From the NCBI GenBank assembly GCA_026419785.1, contig JAODTK010002110.1, positions 620,001 to 684,000 on the forward strand: a DNA stretch of 64,000 nucleotides, given 5' to 3'. Positions 45,455 through 57,489 of the stretch are shown here, in pieces. Numbering within the stretch: the stretch's first letter is position 1; every line of letters starts with the position of its first letter. The notes under the pieces were generated by a model, which saw only the letters and a list, made by a program, of their open reading frames with translations, had not been told where the DNA came from and made no database searches. The DNA comes from Sclerodactyla briareus (Eukaryota; Echinodermata; Holothuroidea; Dendrochirotida; Sclerodactylidae). The translations under genes were made by a program, and so were the position numbers.

Positions 45455-45745
45455 GGATGCAAGCCATCTTGGATGGGGTACCCTGGGCAAAAAAAAAAAA
45501 AACCCAAAATGGTTCATATGCCACTTCCATTGGATTAGTCATGCAAACATTAATGGGAAAAGAACCCTTTGTGTCAGTTTACTTATTGGGGCGGAAGAAT
45601 ATGTGGATTTTGATGATTCAAAATGGCAGATAGCAGCCATCTTAGATTTTGGTACCCTGGGAATCCCAAAATTGTTCGCAATAATGCATTCCATTGAATC
45701 AGTCCATGCAATATTATGTGAAAGTACACCTTTTTTTCGCGGCAT
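45455..45745 (-). repeat. Inverted subrepeats near the right end of the 7.8 kb block
   Basis: Two tandem copies, read on the minus strand, of the unit at 38128-38385. Each holds 'CCAGGGTACC', 'AAGATGGCTGC' or a variant, and 'CATGACTAATCCAATGGA' or a variant (near 45540 and 45695). An A run of 14 at 45491-45504 interrupts the outer copy. Confidence 0.8.
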
Positions 45746-45772
45746 TTTAACTTACCTTTGAACTTACTATTG

Positions 45773-48700
45773 AATAGAGAGAACACTCAAACTCACGTCC
45801 CAGCGCCTCACGTCTGTGTCCATATCACAGTGGACGTAAAAGAATCCAGGTAGGTTCAGTGGCTGTATCCTGTAGACGCCGCTTTGAATTTGACCAGTTT
45901 CGAAGATCTCAGAGCAATCGACCGGAAAGCTACCATCCGCCAGTGCCTGACAATGAGGTATAAACAGCAGAGAAGTTAAAATGTAGCCTTAACACAAACG
46001 GGTTGAAATGACATATCATGAACGCTATTTCTCAGTTTTCTGTTTAAGGGTTGATAGGGAAACGGAAGGAGGTTGTTAGCGTGAATAGAAAAAAATGTAA
46101 GAGAAAATAGTCGGGTCCCGGAGATCACTGATCGTCTTAGAAGAATTGCAATGACGTTCCCGGCAGCAGTTTTGGAACATGGGTAACCCCTGCTCGATAT
46201 CATCTGAGCACTTGCTGAGAGCAGAAGCGATTTATCGCCGAGCTCATCCACATCAATTCGCCAGGGTTCCTTGATTGAGCCTCACCTGGCCTTTTCCGCA
46301 ACCAAGAATAAACCAAGTCAAATCAAGCAAAATCAAATCTAAATTATATTTCTGACGAATCCTACTATTCCGGACAGTTGGCAATTGGAAGTACTAATGG
46401 GTTAAAACGGTAAACAGTTATAAGACATAGGATTCCTTTGTAATTGTTCGGAAATGTGAAACGTTTCTCCGTCAAAGTATACGGAATAGGATTGATTGGA
46501 GCAGAAATTTTTCAGTTATAGCCACATTTCTACGAATAATCTAATTTCCAAGAGATGTTGTGATGGAATTGCTAAGACGGCGTCATATTTCAAGTTGTTT
46601 CATACATATTCTCCAGGGTAGCAATTAGGTTCACCATGACTCCAATGAGACTGCAAACTCGCGTGGATTGCCTCACGCTTTTTCTATTTATATTTGTGGA
46701 AGTGCTGGGAGTCGTGCGGCAGGTTTCCGGCCTCTGTGCTGTCACAGGTGAAGAAGAACATGTCTAAACCTCACGCCCACTCTTGATTATGTGAGTTTTA
46801 TTTCACTTGAAACGAATTGTGTCTGCGGTCACAAGTGGTGGGGTAGAAATCCAGGGCTGCTCATGAATGTTAACAACATTCTTTAACCTCATTTCACGGA
46901 GGCATATTGTGCAACAACAGTTGTGTCGTATTTTTCCACACCTGTCGCTAAACTGTATGCTTGTATTAGATCTCTCATTGCTCATAGGGCTAGGATCCTT
47001 CATGACGTAATTTAGGTTGAATTCACACGAGTCTGAATATGAAAAGTGTCTGAAAAGACTGTAATTAGCTTGCAGTAATACCGATAGGTTACATGAGTAC
47101 TACCCCAACAACCATTTGCTCCACTGCGGTGATGCCGCATCAACGTAAGGAATTTATCAATTATCTTTGTCTTAATGCAATTTTACATCCCTATACATGC
47201 GTGAGTTACTGGATATTCATAACAACTGTCCCTAATAATACAGTTTATTAATAACTGAAAATCACCCGTTTTCGCTGAACTATGATTTTGACGTTCATAT
47301 TGCACATCGCATCCGTATCTATATAATCCTAGTAGCCTTACTGACATCCAGCTTACATGCCCCTTCGCCTCGAAACGAACGTTGGCTCAGGAAAATAGTT
47401 TTGAGCGAGAGGGGGGATGACATGGGGGTCTAAGGGTAGGGGGTTCCTTTATAGCACACCTGAACAGCCACTCCGTATTGGGAACACTTTTGCATTTCAC
47501 CCATGTCTCACTATTTCGGGAAGATGACGACATTTTCGAGCGGTGGCTGCTGATGCAAGTCGGTGCCCGAAAACCCATCTTGTTTTGGAAACCATTTTGC
47601 GTTTTCAGCTTGCGTTGGTATTTTGCGGAAAATCCGGCATTTCCAGGGGTCTTTTGATGCGTAATTTGTTGGAATATTACACGCCTAAACAGTAAACACC
47701 CACTTCCAGAATAATCTTGCATTTCCACCTATACTTACTACTGATACATGGTTCCTTGTCCCTCCGAGGCTCTGGATGCCATGGCTCCCTACTTCGTTTT
47801 ACTCCACCTAGTCTAGTATTCTTAGAAAATTGTTGTCCCAGGCGCTGTTTTACGGGGGATGGGCCCCCATCATCTCAGCCCCAAAATGCTGTCTATGAAA
47901 GGCTAGAATAGATTAATGCTCCCCAATAGGCAATGGATTAATGCTTTTCCCCGTGATTTGGGGTCCTACTTTCTCCGTGCGAACTTTCATAGAGGTGGAA
48001 ATACATGAAAAAAAAACATGAGGGGCATTTCTATTCTCAGCTAGACTAGGTCTTCCACCAATTCAACTAGAGTTCATAAACAGATTGTAGCAGTTTTGAA
48101 CAGTTTGACAGTGTTTACTTTTGAATTTTCTAGAATACCTCTGACTCGCGTAATATATTTAGCGATTCGAGTGTGTTCAATTTGATAACCACATCAGATG
48201 TAAACCTCCAGTAAATCCAAACTTATATAGGCTTTATCAACACCGAGAAATTATTTTCGAAAATGATTTCATAAATTTATCCTCACAAATGTCGTCTTCT
48301 CTCCAAGCCCTCGGACAGTTCGCTACAGCATTCTGGCGGTTAGGAATAGAGTAGAGAACCAATTTTATTATGCTGTTGACACAAGTTCAGGGCCCGATTC
48401 GTAGGTCATATTCGGAATTTAATTTTTCCGTTTTGTTGCTCTATGACAATTGCTGGTTAATTCAAAGAGACAATGGGCGTCTACTACAACTGACGGAAAA
48501 GCGACGGCGACGTTCGCATGACATCACGATGAAGAATCGTCCCAGTGCATTTTGATATCCTTACGGTATATCGTCACAATAATTCGTCAATGTGGAATTA
48601 GCTCCAATATACTGTGAGACGACTTTTCGTCTATCGCCGTGTAAACAGGACCCACATTATTCGCTGGGTGTTGCGAAACGATGATAAAGAATGAGGTAAA

Positions 48701-51030
48701 TCTTAGCACTAGGTTTGGTTCTATCGATATGTGAAACACTATATTATTGACCAGAGAATGTGCATAAAGTCCGTTTCCCCCACAAACTATTTTAGTTGCG
48801 TCTGACCACGATAAACTGCAATTGAACATCCCAAGATGCTGAGTAGGGTAGGCAAATATATTTGAGGGGGTTTTGATTTGAGTCCATGAGCCATCCTGAT
48901 TGGCCAGTGTTTAACAGTGCTGTAACAAGTCGCGACTTGTCGGGAATGTGTGGTTGGAAAGTTCTGGCGACAATAATTGGTGACTTTGCTACCGATTGAC
49001 TTTGTACAGGGACTTGCTTGAAATGACTTGACTTGCACAATATTTTGGGTGAATACGACTTGACTTGAACAATTTCTGGTGTTTAAACTTTCGCAAATGT
49101 CTTCTAAAATTGTCCATATTATCCATGCAAAAAGTCGTGTTTTGATTTCCATTAATATATGCTGAACAGGCAGAACTCTTGTGGATTTCCAAAATGGCAG
49201 CCTCCTCGTATTGTGCGGTGAAAAATTACACAGTGTAACTTTGATGACAGTATCTCGAATCGTGGACATTGACGGTGATGGGTTCGGGAACAGACGTAAC
49301 TCGTTAACAAACACAGTACATGCACTAAAGTGCGTGTATATGGAGCAAAGAGAAACGAATAATCTTCCAAATTATGGTTTCCTTTCCCGATTTCTTCTCA
49401 TTAGGTCCCATGATAGCGGATCGAAATCCGATTAGTCGATTGAATTGTCAGAGCAACCGAATAAGAAAAATCCGACTTCACGGATTTGTGCACTTCATAG
49501 ATATGCACCGTGTGGCCAAATATCAAATTAACGAGTACTTGCTTATATATTTAGTTTCTCCCATGGGCTTACCATAGCAACGGCACAACTAATTCGGGAG
49601 TCCCTCATAACTATGCAACATAGGAAGCATCATATGTGGTGACCATGGTATGACTGGCTATTATACACGTCAGAATATAAGTTGTCAAACTTTGACCCAC
49701 TGACCCCTCCACCCCCCTTCTATATGTAAAAGTAAATGTTAGCGATTGCAGGCCATGTGAGCCATGTAGCCTAACTGATATTGGCTAATTAAATTATCTA
49801 CACGGTCGCGTTATGAAGTGTATTTGGGTTAAGGAACCGTGCACGTCGGAGCTGACCAAAGGCGGCATTGTGAATCAGCAACCTCAAATCGTTAGTTGCT
49901 CATTCTATTAGGATCACATGTACACATTTCATACTTCCCCTCACAACCTGTACACGTTTCTTTGAATAATCATAATTAAATGTCAGCCCCTCCCCCTTGG
50001 CGGTTAGACCAAGTATTCTAAGTTTTCCTCTGCGAGTATTCCAGTAACCCAGTGGAGACCCATCATCATCGGAGCAGATCCAAATGCAATTCCAAAAATG
50101 CAGTTTGTTCGAAAGTTAGTGAAGCATAAAGGTGTCAAAATTCATCACAACCAGAATGATCGCTGAATCGACAAGAAAACATTATCACTGCACAATTAAA
50201 GCTCGCTTAATGGATGACAGAAACGAAGGCACAGGCGACGACGAAGGCAAGTTTTGTTGACCATGATGAATTTTCAGTACAATGAAAAACAGTTATTGAC
50301 GAAAAAATATATTCTGAACTTGCTCCACTAACTGACGGTGTTATTAACGCATGCAGAGGCTTTCGTAACTAAAATTGTGGAGATCTTGCGTCTCGTGCAA
50401 ACCATTCGTTCGAAGCACGCAAATTGGGAACTCCGGTATTACAGGAATTATTCCTTATCCTTTACCCTTCACGGCGAGAAGCAAAATCCAGCGATGTCCT
50501 GTTTCAGGGAGTTTAGTTGCAGGAAATATCATGATCACATAAATCTTATCACAGCAACACCGGATAATCCAACCCCAGTCAGGACCACCTTCCCGATTAA
50601 ATTGCGTAGATGATACAACAATCAGGAAAACATCTAGCGTTGAATTTCTGTTCAGATTTGAGGTTACGGTGTCAACTTACAGTGAACGCATAAGTATACA
50701 GATCGGCCAAATATACTAAAATAAGCAAAGGAAGTGACATTCAACATATCGGCTGTACTTGGTTCTGAAAAAGGGAAACGCAGCCCTTTATGGTTCATTG
50801 CTTCAAAAATGCAGCTAACCTATAACTACCAATGAATATAAATATAAATGATATCATTAATGATAATGTAAATCTAAATTGGTTCCGATTGAGACGATTT
50901 CCTGTGGTTACGTCATGTACATGACGCTGCCCATTATTCGCCGGGTGTTTGCCAGACGATACTGCCTCCTAAAATGAACTTAGATAACACGACGGTTCTT
51001 TTAACTACAAATAATGATGAGAAACTCTAT
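45773..51030 (+). repeat. Large palindrome, left arm, inner part
   Basis: The reverse complement aligns with 57490-62446 in order. Anchors: 45800-45950 with 62290-62440; 46815-46860 with 61680-61740; 47270-47340 with 61250-61320; 47740-47780 with 60680-60730; 48300-48420 with 59755-59870; 49570-49650 with 58810-58890; 50080-50600 with 57890-58440; 50900-51027 with 57490-57610. Near 57.5 kb the arms differ at only about 6 to 7 percent of positions by eye; elsewhere more. A segment of about 235 bp (about 48872-49105), rich in 'GACTTGACTTG', is present only in this arm. No known protein domain was recognised. Confidence 0.85.
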
Positions 51031-51345
51031 TTCAAACCAGTCTTTGACCCCTTATGAATTGACGAGGCATCACTTTCTCGCTACACATGGCGAAGAGGGT
51101 AGCTGTGGAAGAAAAGGGAGAACCAGAGCGTTGATCCTTTCCTCTCCCATAGTTGAATTTAACAAATCGCAGAGCAGAATTGATGCGCACGACACTTCTC
51201 AGTCCCTTCATCCGCGATCAACTTCAGAGTTTCTGAGATAGTTTCCGTAGATCTTCTCGGTCAGAGAAATAGCGCTGTCATAGCCTCAGCTCCTGCAGGA
51301 ATAGATCTATGGAATTTTTTATACTATTATTATGATTATTATTAT

Positions 51346-51380
<35 letters not shown>

Positions 51381-52032
51381 TAAAAATAAAAATTATTTTT
51401 GACCCTATAACATTACAAAGACAGAGGAAAGTAAAATGAAAAAAGAAAAAAAAAGAATAAGAAAATACTCTCAGTCCATATATTTTGTGAGCATAAAGCT
51501 TTGTTGATGATCTGAATAGTCAAATACTCCGAAAAATAGATGATGGATATGTAAATTATCCTTCCCAGAAGTTAGGAAATCGCATTTAGGCGCATCTGGA
51601 TTCAATTCGTTAGCGGGGGTCCCCCAAACTCCATGCCGTGGCTTCGCGATTTTTCAGAATCCTGGATCAGCGCCAGGCAATAGCGAAGTGTTGTATTACA
51701 TAATGATGGTGTCAGTTCAAACACTCCAATCATGTTACCTTTTAAACGGCAGTATGCTAAATTTGGCAGTTTCAATTCATACAGACGATAGCTGATGTTT
51801 TGGAAACTAGGTTACATTATTGTTGCTCTCCTTTGAACGTTTCCCGAAATCTCGCTCTTTGGAGCTTAGCCCCGAACGATGGTGATTGTTCCACATCTCG
51901 CAACTCTCACAGAGAACCCAAATGCCCTCCATATTACGAAAGAAATACTATAACACCAAACACACATCTCCATCACTCTATTATGACGTCGGTGACCTGA
52001 TTAGGCATTAGGGAGGAATGGTGAATAAGGCT
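51031..52032. other. Unassigned sequence in the palindrome loop
   Basis: Contains an (ATT)n/(AGT)n microsatellite and short frames. No gene is supported. Confidence 0.4.
51323..51380 (+). repeat. (ATT)n then (AGT)n microsatellite
   Basis: A few ATT units change into about 12 AGT units. Confidence 0.95.
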
Positions 52033-52417
52033 GGGATTTCATAGCTGCGTATGCGTATGTGAAATCGCCGATTGACGTGAACTGAGCGGGGGCTAGTGTT
52101 GAACATGTTCTATTTAGTTTTCAAAGATGGTTATTGGTTCCACAGAAGCAAAAAAATTCATAAGTGAAAGCAAACCAACGCTGAATAGGCGAAATAAGCA
52201 ATGTTTCAATGCGTATGCGGATGCGTATCACCGCGAATGAATTATATGGAATATCTTCCTTAAAAAGCAAGCAACGACAATATGCATGGGCTGCTGCCTT
52301 TGTATGGTCTTTTCGCATACACTTATAGTGTTTTCTCTTCTGAAATAAACGTTTCTTTCCATAAATATATGATTCTGACATCCCGCCCGGATACGCATAC
52401 GCATCTATGGAATCCTA
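52033..52417 (+). mobile_element. MITE-like unit 1
   Basis: Begins with 'GGATTTCATAGCTGCGTATG' and ends with 'CGCATACGCATCTATGGAAT' plus CCTA, so the two ends are inverted repeats of about 22-24 bp. The interior has no coding potential; the two short minus-strand frames in units 1 and 2 (MSESYIYGKKRLFQKRKHY...) arise from the repeated interior. Units 2 and 3 follow head to tail. Confidence 0.75.
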
Positions 52418-52428
52418 AGCCTTAGGCC

Positions 52429-52808
52429 TAGGATTTCATAGATGCGTGAGTATGTGGAAAATCGTCAATTCACGTGAACTGAGAGGGGGCTAGTGTTTGA
52501 ATGTGTTTCGATTAGTTTGCAAAGATAGATATTGGTACAGACGCTAACCATCTAAATTAGGGCAAACCAATGCCGAATATGCGAGAAAAGCACATGTACC
52601 AATTCGAGCGTATGCGTATCACCGCGAATGAATTATATGGAATATCTTCCTTAAAAAGGCAAGCAACGACAATATGCATGGGCTGCTGCCTTTTCATGGT
52701 TTTTCGTATACACTTATAGTGTTTTCTCTTCTGAAATAAACGTTTCTTTCCATAAATATATGATTCTGACATCCCGCCCGGATACGCATACGCATCTATG
52801 GAATCCTA
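52429..52808 (+). mobile_element. MITE-like unit 2
   Basis: Same structure as unit 1, with ends TAGGATTTCATAGATGCG and CGCATCTATGGAATCCTA. It is separated from unit 1 by 11 bases containing CCTTAGG, and the same CCTTAGG lies between units 2 and 3. That word could be a target-site remnant or part of the unit. Confidence 0.75.
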
Positions 52809-52816
52809 CCTTAGGC

Positions 52817-53045
52817 TAGGATTTCATAGATGCGTATGCGTGTCCGGTACGCATGTGAAAAATCGCCAATTTACGTGAACTGATTTATGTCTGTATATGT
52901 CCTATTCAGTTTGCAAAAATAGATATTGGTCCCACAGAGGCAAACAATCATAGATGAAGACAAACTAACACCGCCGAATAAGCGAAATAAGGACAGGTAC
53001 CAATGCGTATACGGAGGCGTATCACCGCGAATGGAATCTATGGAA
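52817..53045 (+). mobile_element. MITE-like unit 3, internally deleted
   Basis: Begins with a perfect left end (TAGGATTTCATAGATGCGTA) and ends near 'GGAATCTATGGAA' after losing about 150 bp of the interior and most of the right end. Confidence 0.65.
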
Positions 53046-53399
53046 ACCCGCCATTTCCGATCGTTTCTAGAACTTTTCCGATTTGTATTTAGGAATGAGG
53101 ATAGGGTGCCTCGGTCTTTCAATGTATTTTAGGAGCTCGCACTCCTTGATGCAAGGAAAATACTGGTATTTATTCTCTCAATATCGTCTGGGAGTCACTG
53201 GCGAAAGGCGACGTGGTGTCCGCATGACTTCAGACGGAAAATCGTATCTCCGTCGTGACGTTATACGAGCAGCGCAGTAGGCCTACCCTCCTCGTCATGT
53301 GTAGCGAGACTCCTCAATTCATAAGAGGGCAAAGACTTGTTTGAACTAGGCATGTGTAGGCGGGTACCCCGCCCACGTGTATATCCCGCTTTTGAGCAA

Positions 53400-53810
53400 T
53401 CATTGGGAAGAAGTATCTAACACCCCATAAAGACCCCCATTTTTAGTTGGGTCATCTGGGGCACTCCGTGACCGTGGAGGGCGGAGGTTGGTTTTTTCGA
53501 TAGTTTTGACCTCCTCAAAGGTCAAATAAAAAATAGGCGAGGGTGCCTCTCGCCAAAGTGTGGGCGGAAGTCGTGAGTGGTCAAAATCCAAAATGGCCGC
53601 CGTCGGCCATCTTGAAAATTGGTATTCAAATAGTTTGAGGTACAAACAATCGTAGCTTAAAACATCATTCCTGGGGTTTGGGGCCGAGGAATCATTTTTA
53701 ATGTCAGTTTAATGATTCGAAATAAATTGATATCCCAATCCAGATTCCCAGCTTTCGATTGGTCGAATTTTGAGCGCAAATTTCGATTCCGTGTTCAGCG
53801 TGGAAAGCGA
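53400..53810 (-). repeat. Nested inverted repeat in the loop, left copy
   Basis: The reverse complement matches 56470-56990. Shared blocks include 'GGGTCATCTGGGGCA', 'TTTGACCTCCTC', 'GGTGCCTCTC' with 'AAAGTGTGGGCG', 'AAAATGGCCGCCGTCGGCCA' (itself nearly self-complementary), 'TTCCTGGGGTTTGGGG' and 'GATTGGTCGA'. A further diverged copy of the central core follows at 53920-54150. Confidence 0.75.
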
Positions 53811-56469
53811 AGGTTGATTCCTAAGCTTTTGTCCTCTTGGAAGTTAAACTATAATATTTAGAAGGGAGTTCCTCGTGAATGTGAGGGTAGAAATTGAGGG
53901 TGGGCTCTACTGGTCAAAATGACTGCTGCCGGCCATCTTGAAAATTAGCTGTGCCATCGGAACATCATAGCTCCTCAATATAATATTTCACAAGCTTGGA
54001 AAGGTCAAGGAGTACATATTCCCGATCAGTTGCATATGACCTAATTTTGACTTACAAATACAAGGTAGCCGCCAATTAACAGCCAATGGTTGGTCAATCT
54101 CCAGATTCGTCGCACTTTAATCGACATCGTGTCGCTCGATTAAAAAAAAAGCTCACCACATAGTTGAAGTGAGCGAGGAATTATGAAAATGAGATAGTTT
54201 TCCTGGCAATTTGATAACTGGCTAAAATTATTGATAAATCTAAAATATCTAAGTGTTTAACATAAGCGCTTTCTCGACGTAAATAAGCGCTTAACAGATA
54301 TTTCATGCTCTGGGTACCATTTGAAATACTTGAATGACACATTAAGCATAGATTGACGCGTCAACTCAGTACTCGCAATAGTAGTTTCCCTTGGCCAAGA
54401 TATGATCACTTCATTTGCCGGTACGTGGTAGTGGTTTGCCCTCTGGTTAGAACAGGTTCAAAATACGCAGCCTATATATTACATCAAAACAGTGACTTGT
54501 TATCTAGCGGACCATTCTGGTATAACTTCCGATCTCCATTGTCCCGTCTGAGTAGCATTGTAAACAATCGAGGAGCGCAGTAGTCTCATTTGATACAAAC
54601 TATTCATCTGGATCGGTCGAGATAATCATCTCACTATCACCATCCGGTACTTTGCGAGAAAGAAGCGGATTGGACAAGGGTGAGATGTGCGGCGGACTGG
54701 TCGGCACTTCCTCATCATCAACTCGTGACCCTTATGGGAGCGGTGTTTCTAGTCTCAGCAGATGGTGGTTTAATGTGTCGTCATCTCAATGGTCATCTCC
54801 ATGGTCTAGCCTGCCCACAGGTAACAACGTCATTTTGGGTACAGGACAAATGTTTTCATATCTCCTTATTTCGTTCCGCAAGTCAGCTCGCCTCCCCTAC
54901 CCTCCCAACTAGCTCTTGTGCTCTGATCAGTCAATCACTTCCTGTAAAGATTTCTTCCTGACGTTGGCAATAGAAGCCTGGTGTGTTTTTACTACTATTC
55001 AGTGCGTACCCACGGGGGCGGGGTCGGAACCCCCCCCCCAGAACCCAATTCATCAAATATTTTTTTAACAGCAAAAAAAAATCATTTCAGTAGAAGGTAT
55101 TGCAACTGTTATTTAGCACATATTGCAGCAGCATTAATCTAGGGGCCCTCAAATTGTACTTATTTGCAATAGGGAAGATGAGGCCATTTAATAGTTGTGA
55201 ATCCTTTACTTGGCAAGGGCGGAATAACAGTGTTGTTGTCTGCCTCCAACTGTTGGAAACACGGAGGCCTCGCGTCTCGCCTTACGCTTTAAATAAAGTC
55301 GCATCCCGCTCGATCAACCAGTGATATTACGTGCATCCCTTTACATACTTCGTAAGTTCTGCCTTGTTACTGGAGCCAGTCATAGGTCCTTTGAACTCCA
55401 CGGCACAAGAGAATGCGTCGTCGGGCTTAGAGGAGACTTTGGGATGTGACATGTTTGCTGCCCATCGGTCGTGGTCATCATCTTCATGCTCCAGTTCGAT
55501 TCAACCCATCCGACTGCAAGAGCAATGAGGACGTAGCCCCACCTCTTCATGAGTCTACTCTCAATAGATGCACTGAAAGAGTCACGTCATCTGCTCATTC
55601 ACGAATTGCGTCCTTATTCAGTAGATGGTTGCATGAGAGACCCGCTTCTGTAAACCACCCTTTCCTGCACAATGGTGCACCACTCTGGCCAGTCCTGGGG
55701 AGGACTGTATATGACCTCATCACTGAATTTGATTCATTTGGTTCGACTTCGGAGTCTGTCAGAAACTATCCACCAAGTTTCGCGAGATGCCCCGAGATAC
55801 TGCGAGACGGTGGAAAGTGATCGAACTGTCATATTTTCTCTAACAGCCTATAGGTAACAACACAATATTGTATTCATATTGATTCCCTAACCGACGCTGC
55901 ATTTCAAAGACATCGGAATGTAGAGGGTTGATGGGCCGAAGACCCGTTCGCACCGAAACATCGAAGTTATCAAATGTAAGTGTGTAGCAGCTGTCTACTC
56001 CCTCGAAGCCGTGCGTCGCCGGGAGAGTTGGGGGCGGGGGTTCCTGCGACTTTCATCTGTTTTTCCTTCTGGAATTGTGTTAATAATGTCCTCCAGGGAG
56101 GAACGTACTGTATAGTTTTGCATCAATCTGCCAGAGAACTTATTCCTGAGATGGTTGACAGGGCTGAACAGGGAAGGTACAATGCTGTCTTCACCTCCCA
56201 TTTTCATTATCCCACAGTACATATAATAAACAATGCCATCAATGAATCGTTCGAAGTGAGTTCTCAATTGTGCCCATTCTGAAAGCCTGAGAGGTGGCGA
56301 ATTTAGGAGTTGACCCAATGTTCGTTGTTATTGAATCGACGAACATCTTAGGGAGTGGAGGGGGGGGGGGGGCTACTTGGGCATTTCAATATTATATATG
56401 GTGAACTCCTCTCTTCACTCACTTCTATTATAACCCCACTCAACCAGTAGGTGGGAGCTTTCATTTCAG
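53811..56469. other. Palindrome loop centre, mostly unassigned
   Basis: Holds a partial second copy of the ATGGCCGCC-type repeat (53920-54150), a C-rich spot at 55030-55039, and several frames of 75-124 codons without known domains (for example 55446-55820). A phrase 'GGGCCGAAGACCCGTTCGCA' then 'CCGAAACATCGAAG' (55931-55967) resembles 3' ends of Penelope-like elements but has no endonuclease remnant beside it. Confidence 0.35.
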
Positions 56470-56990
56470 CCTATCAGGTATACGAAGCGACGAATTCGAA
56501 TATCGACCAATCGGACGCGTTTCATGTAAGGAGACATGGAATCATGAAACTGATATGGAAAATGGAATCCTTGACCCCCAAAACCCCAGGAACGATGCTT
56601 TAATTAGGAAGATGTACCTCAAACTTTCTGAAAACCAATTTTCAAGATGGCCGACGGCGGCCATTTTGGATTTGTGTGATGGTGGCGCTCGGATTCATGA
56701 AACTGATATGAAAAATGGAATCCTCGACCCCTAAAACCCCAGAATAGTTTTTAAGTACGATACCTATACTATTCGAAAACCAATTTTCAAGATGGCCGAC
56801 GGCGGCCATTTTGGATTTTGGCCACTCACGACTTCGCCCACACTTTGGAGAGGCACCCTCGCTTATTTTCTTATTTGACCTTCGAGGAGGTCAAAACAAT
56901 CGAAAAACCAACTCGCTCTCCACGGGGGGGTCACGGGATTTTATTTGCCCCAGATGACCCAACTATTTTGGTCACTAACCAAGATAAACG
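56470..56990 (+). repeat. Nested inverted repeat in the loop, right copy
   Basis: Mirror of 53400-53810. Here the core is doubled in tandem, with 'ACCAATTTTCAAGATGGCCG' at about 56634 and 56780, roughly 146 bp apart. The open frames on both copies (TFEEVKTIEK) come from the repeat. Confidence 0.75.
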
Positions 56991-57275
56991 TCATCCACCA
57001 AGTTTGTTGTAATCCATGGAAATTAAAGGCACATAATTATGAAAAGTTGACTCACGATGGTTTTGAAATGACTTCTAACTTTGTGAGTAACAAATGCAGC
57101 CCCCATCCACCAAGTTTCGTTCAAATCTGACAACGTCAGGAAAATCACATAAATTCGCAAATTTGAACTCCGATGACCTTGAAATGACCTCCACATTTTT
57201 CGGGATCAGTTATAATCCCTACCCACCAAGTTTCGTTCAAACCCGACTAACTTGACAATTCGCGTAAATTATGCA
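56980..57275 (+). repeat. Short tandem array, unit about 110-115 bp
   Basis: 'CACCAAGTTT' recurs at about 56996, 57108 and 57223, each after a 'TGACCT' or 'TGACTT' phrase such as 'TGACCTTGAAATGACCTCC'. Three diverged units. Confidence 0.65.
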
Positions 57276-57489
57276 AATTAGCGGCCCAGCATTGCAGTGA
57301 TGCCCACTTTCGAACTCATCCGAGATTTTACTGGGGCGGACTTGTGTACCAAGTGTTAGATCAATCAGAAAAAGCTTTAAAGAGTTATTGCGCTAACGAC
57401 TTCAGTTTCCGGCGGCGGCTACACACCCAAAACCATAATATCCCCGGACACTTCCAGTCCAGTGTAGAGGGGATATAAATACGGGTTTT

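Larger units (their letters stand above)
38003..45771 (+). mobile_element. 7.8 kb block present in one palindrome arm only; candidate mobile element
   Basis: In the right arm the sequence runs without a break through the matching point (about 62446-62475). In the left arm it is split by this block; flanks read '...TTTTCTC' at 37998 and 'AATAGAGAGAACACTCA' from 45772. Near both ends lie inverted copies of a subrepeat of about 185 bp (38128-38385 and 45455-45745). Inside, in order, are coding remnants of one protein family (38392-44345) and a foldback pair of short-unit arrays (44486-45440). No RT or known transposase is visible. Target-site duplication and exact termini could not be set because the ends fall within subrepeats. 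The alternative is loss of this block from the right arm. Confidence 0.55.

Noticed and set aside
48787-49314. Longest open frame (175 codons, minus strand)
   Set aside because: It spans an arm-specific 235 bp segment rich in GACTTGACTTG words and is not kept open in the other arm.
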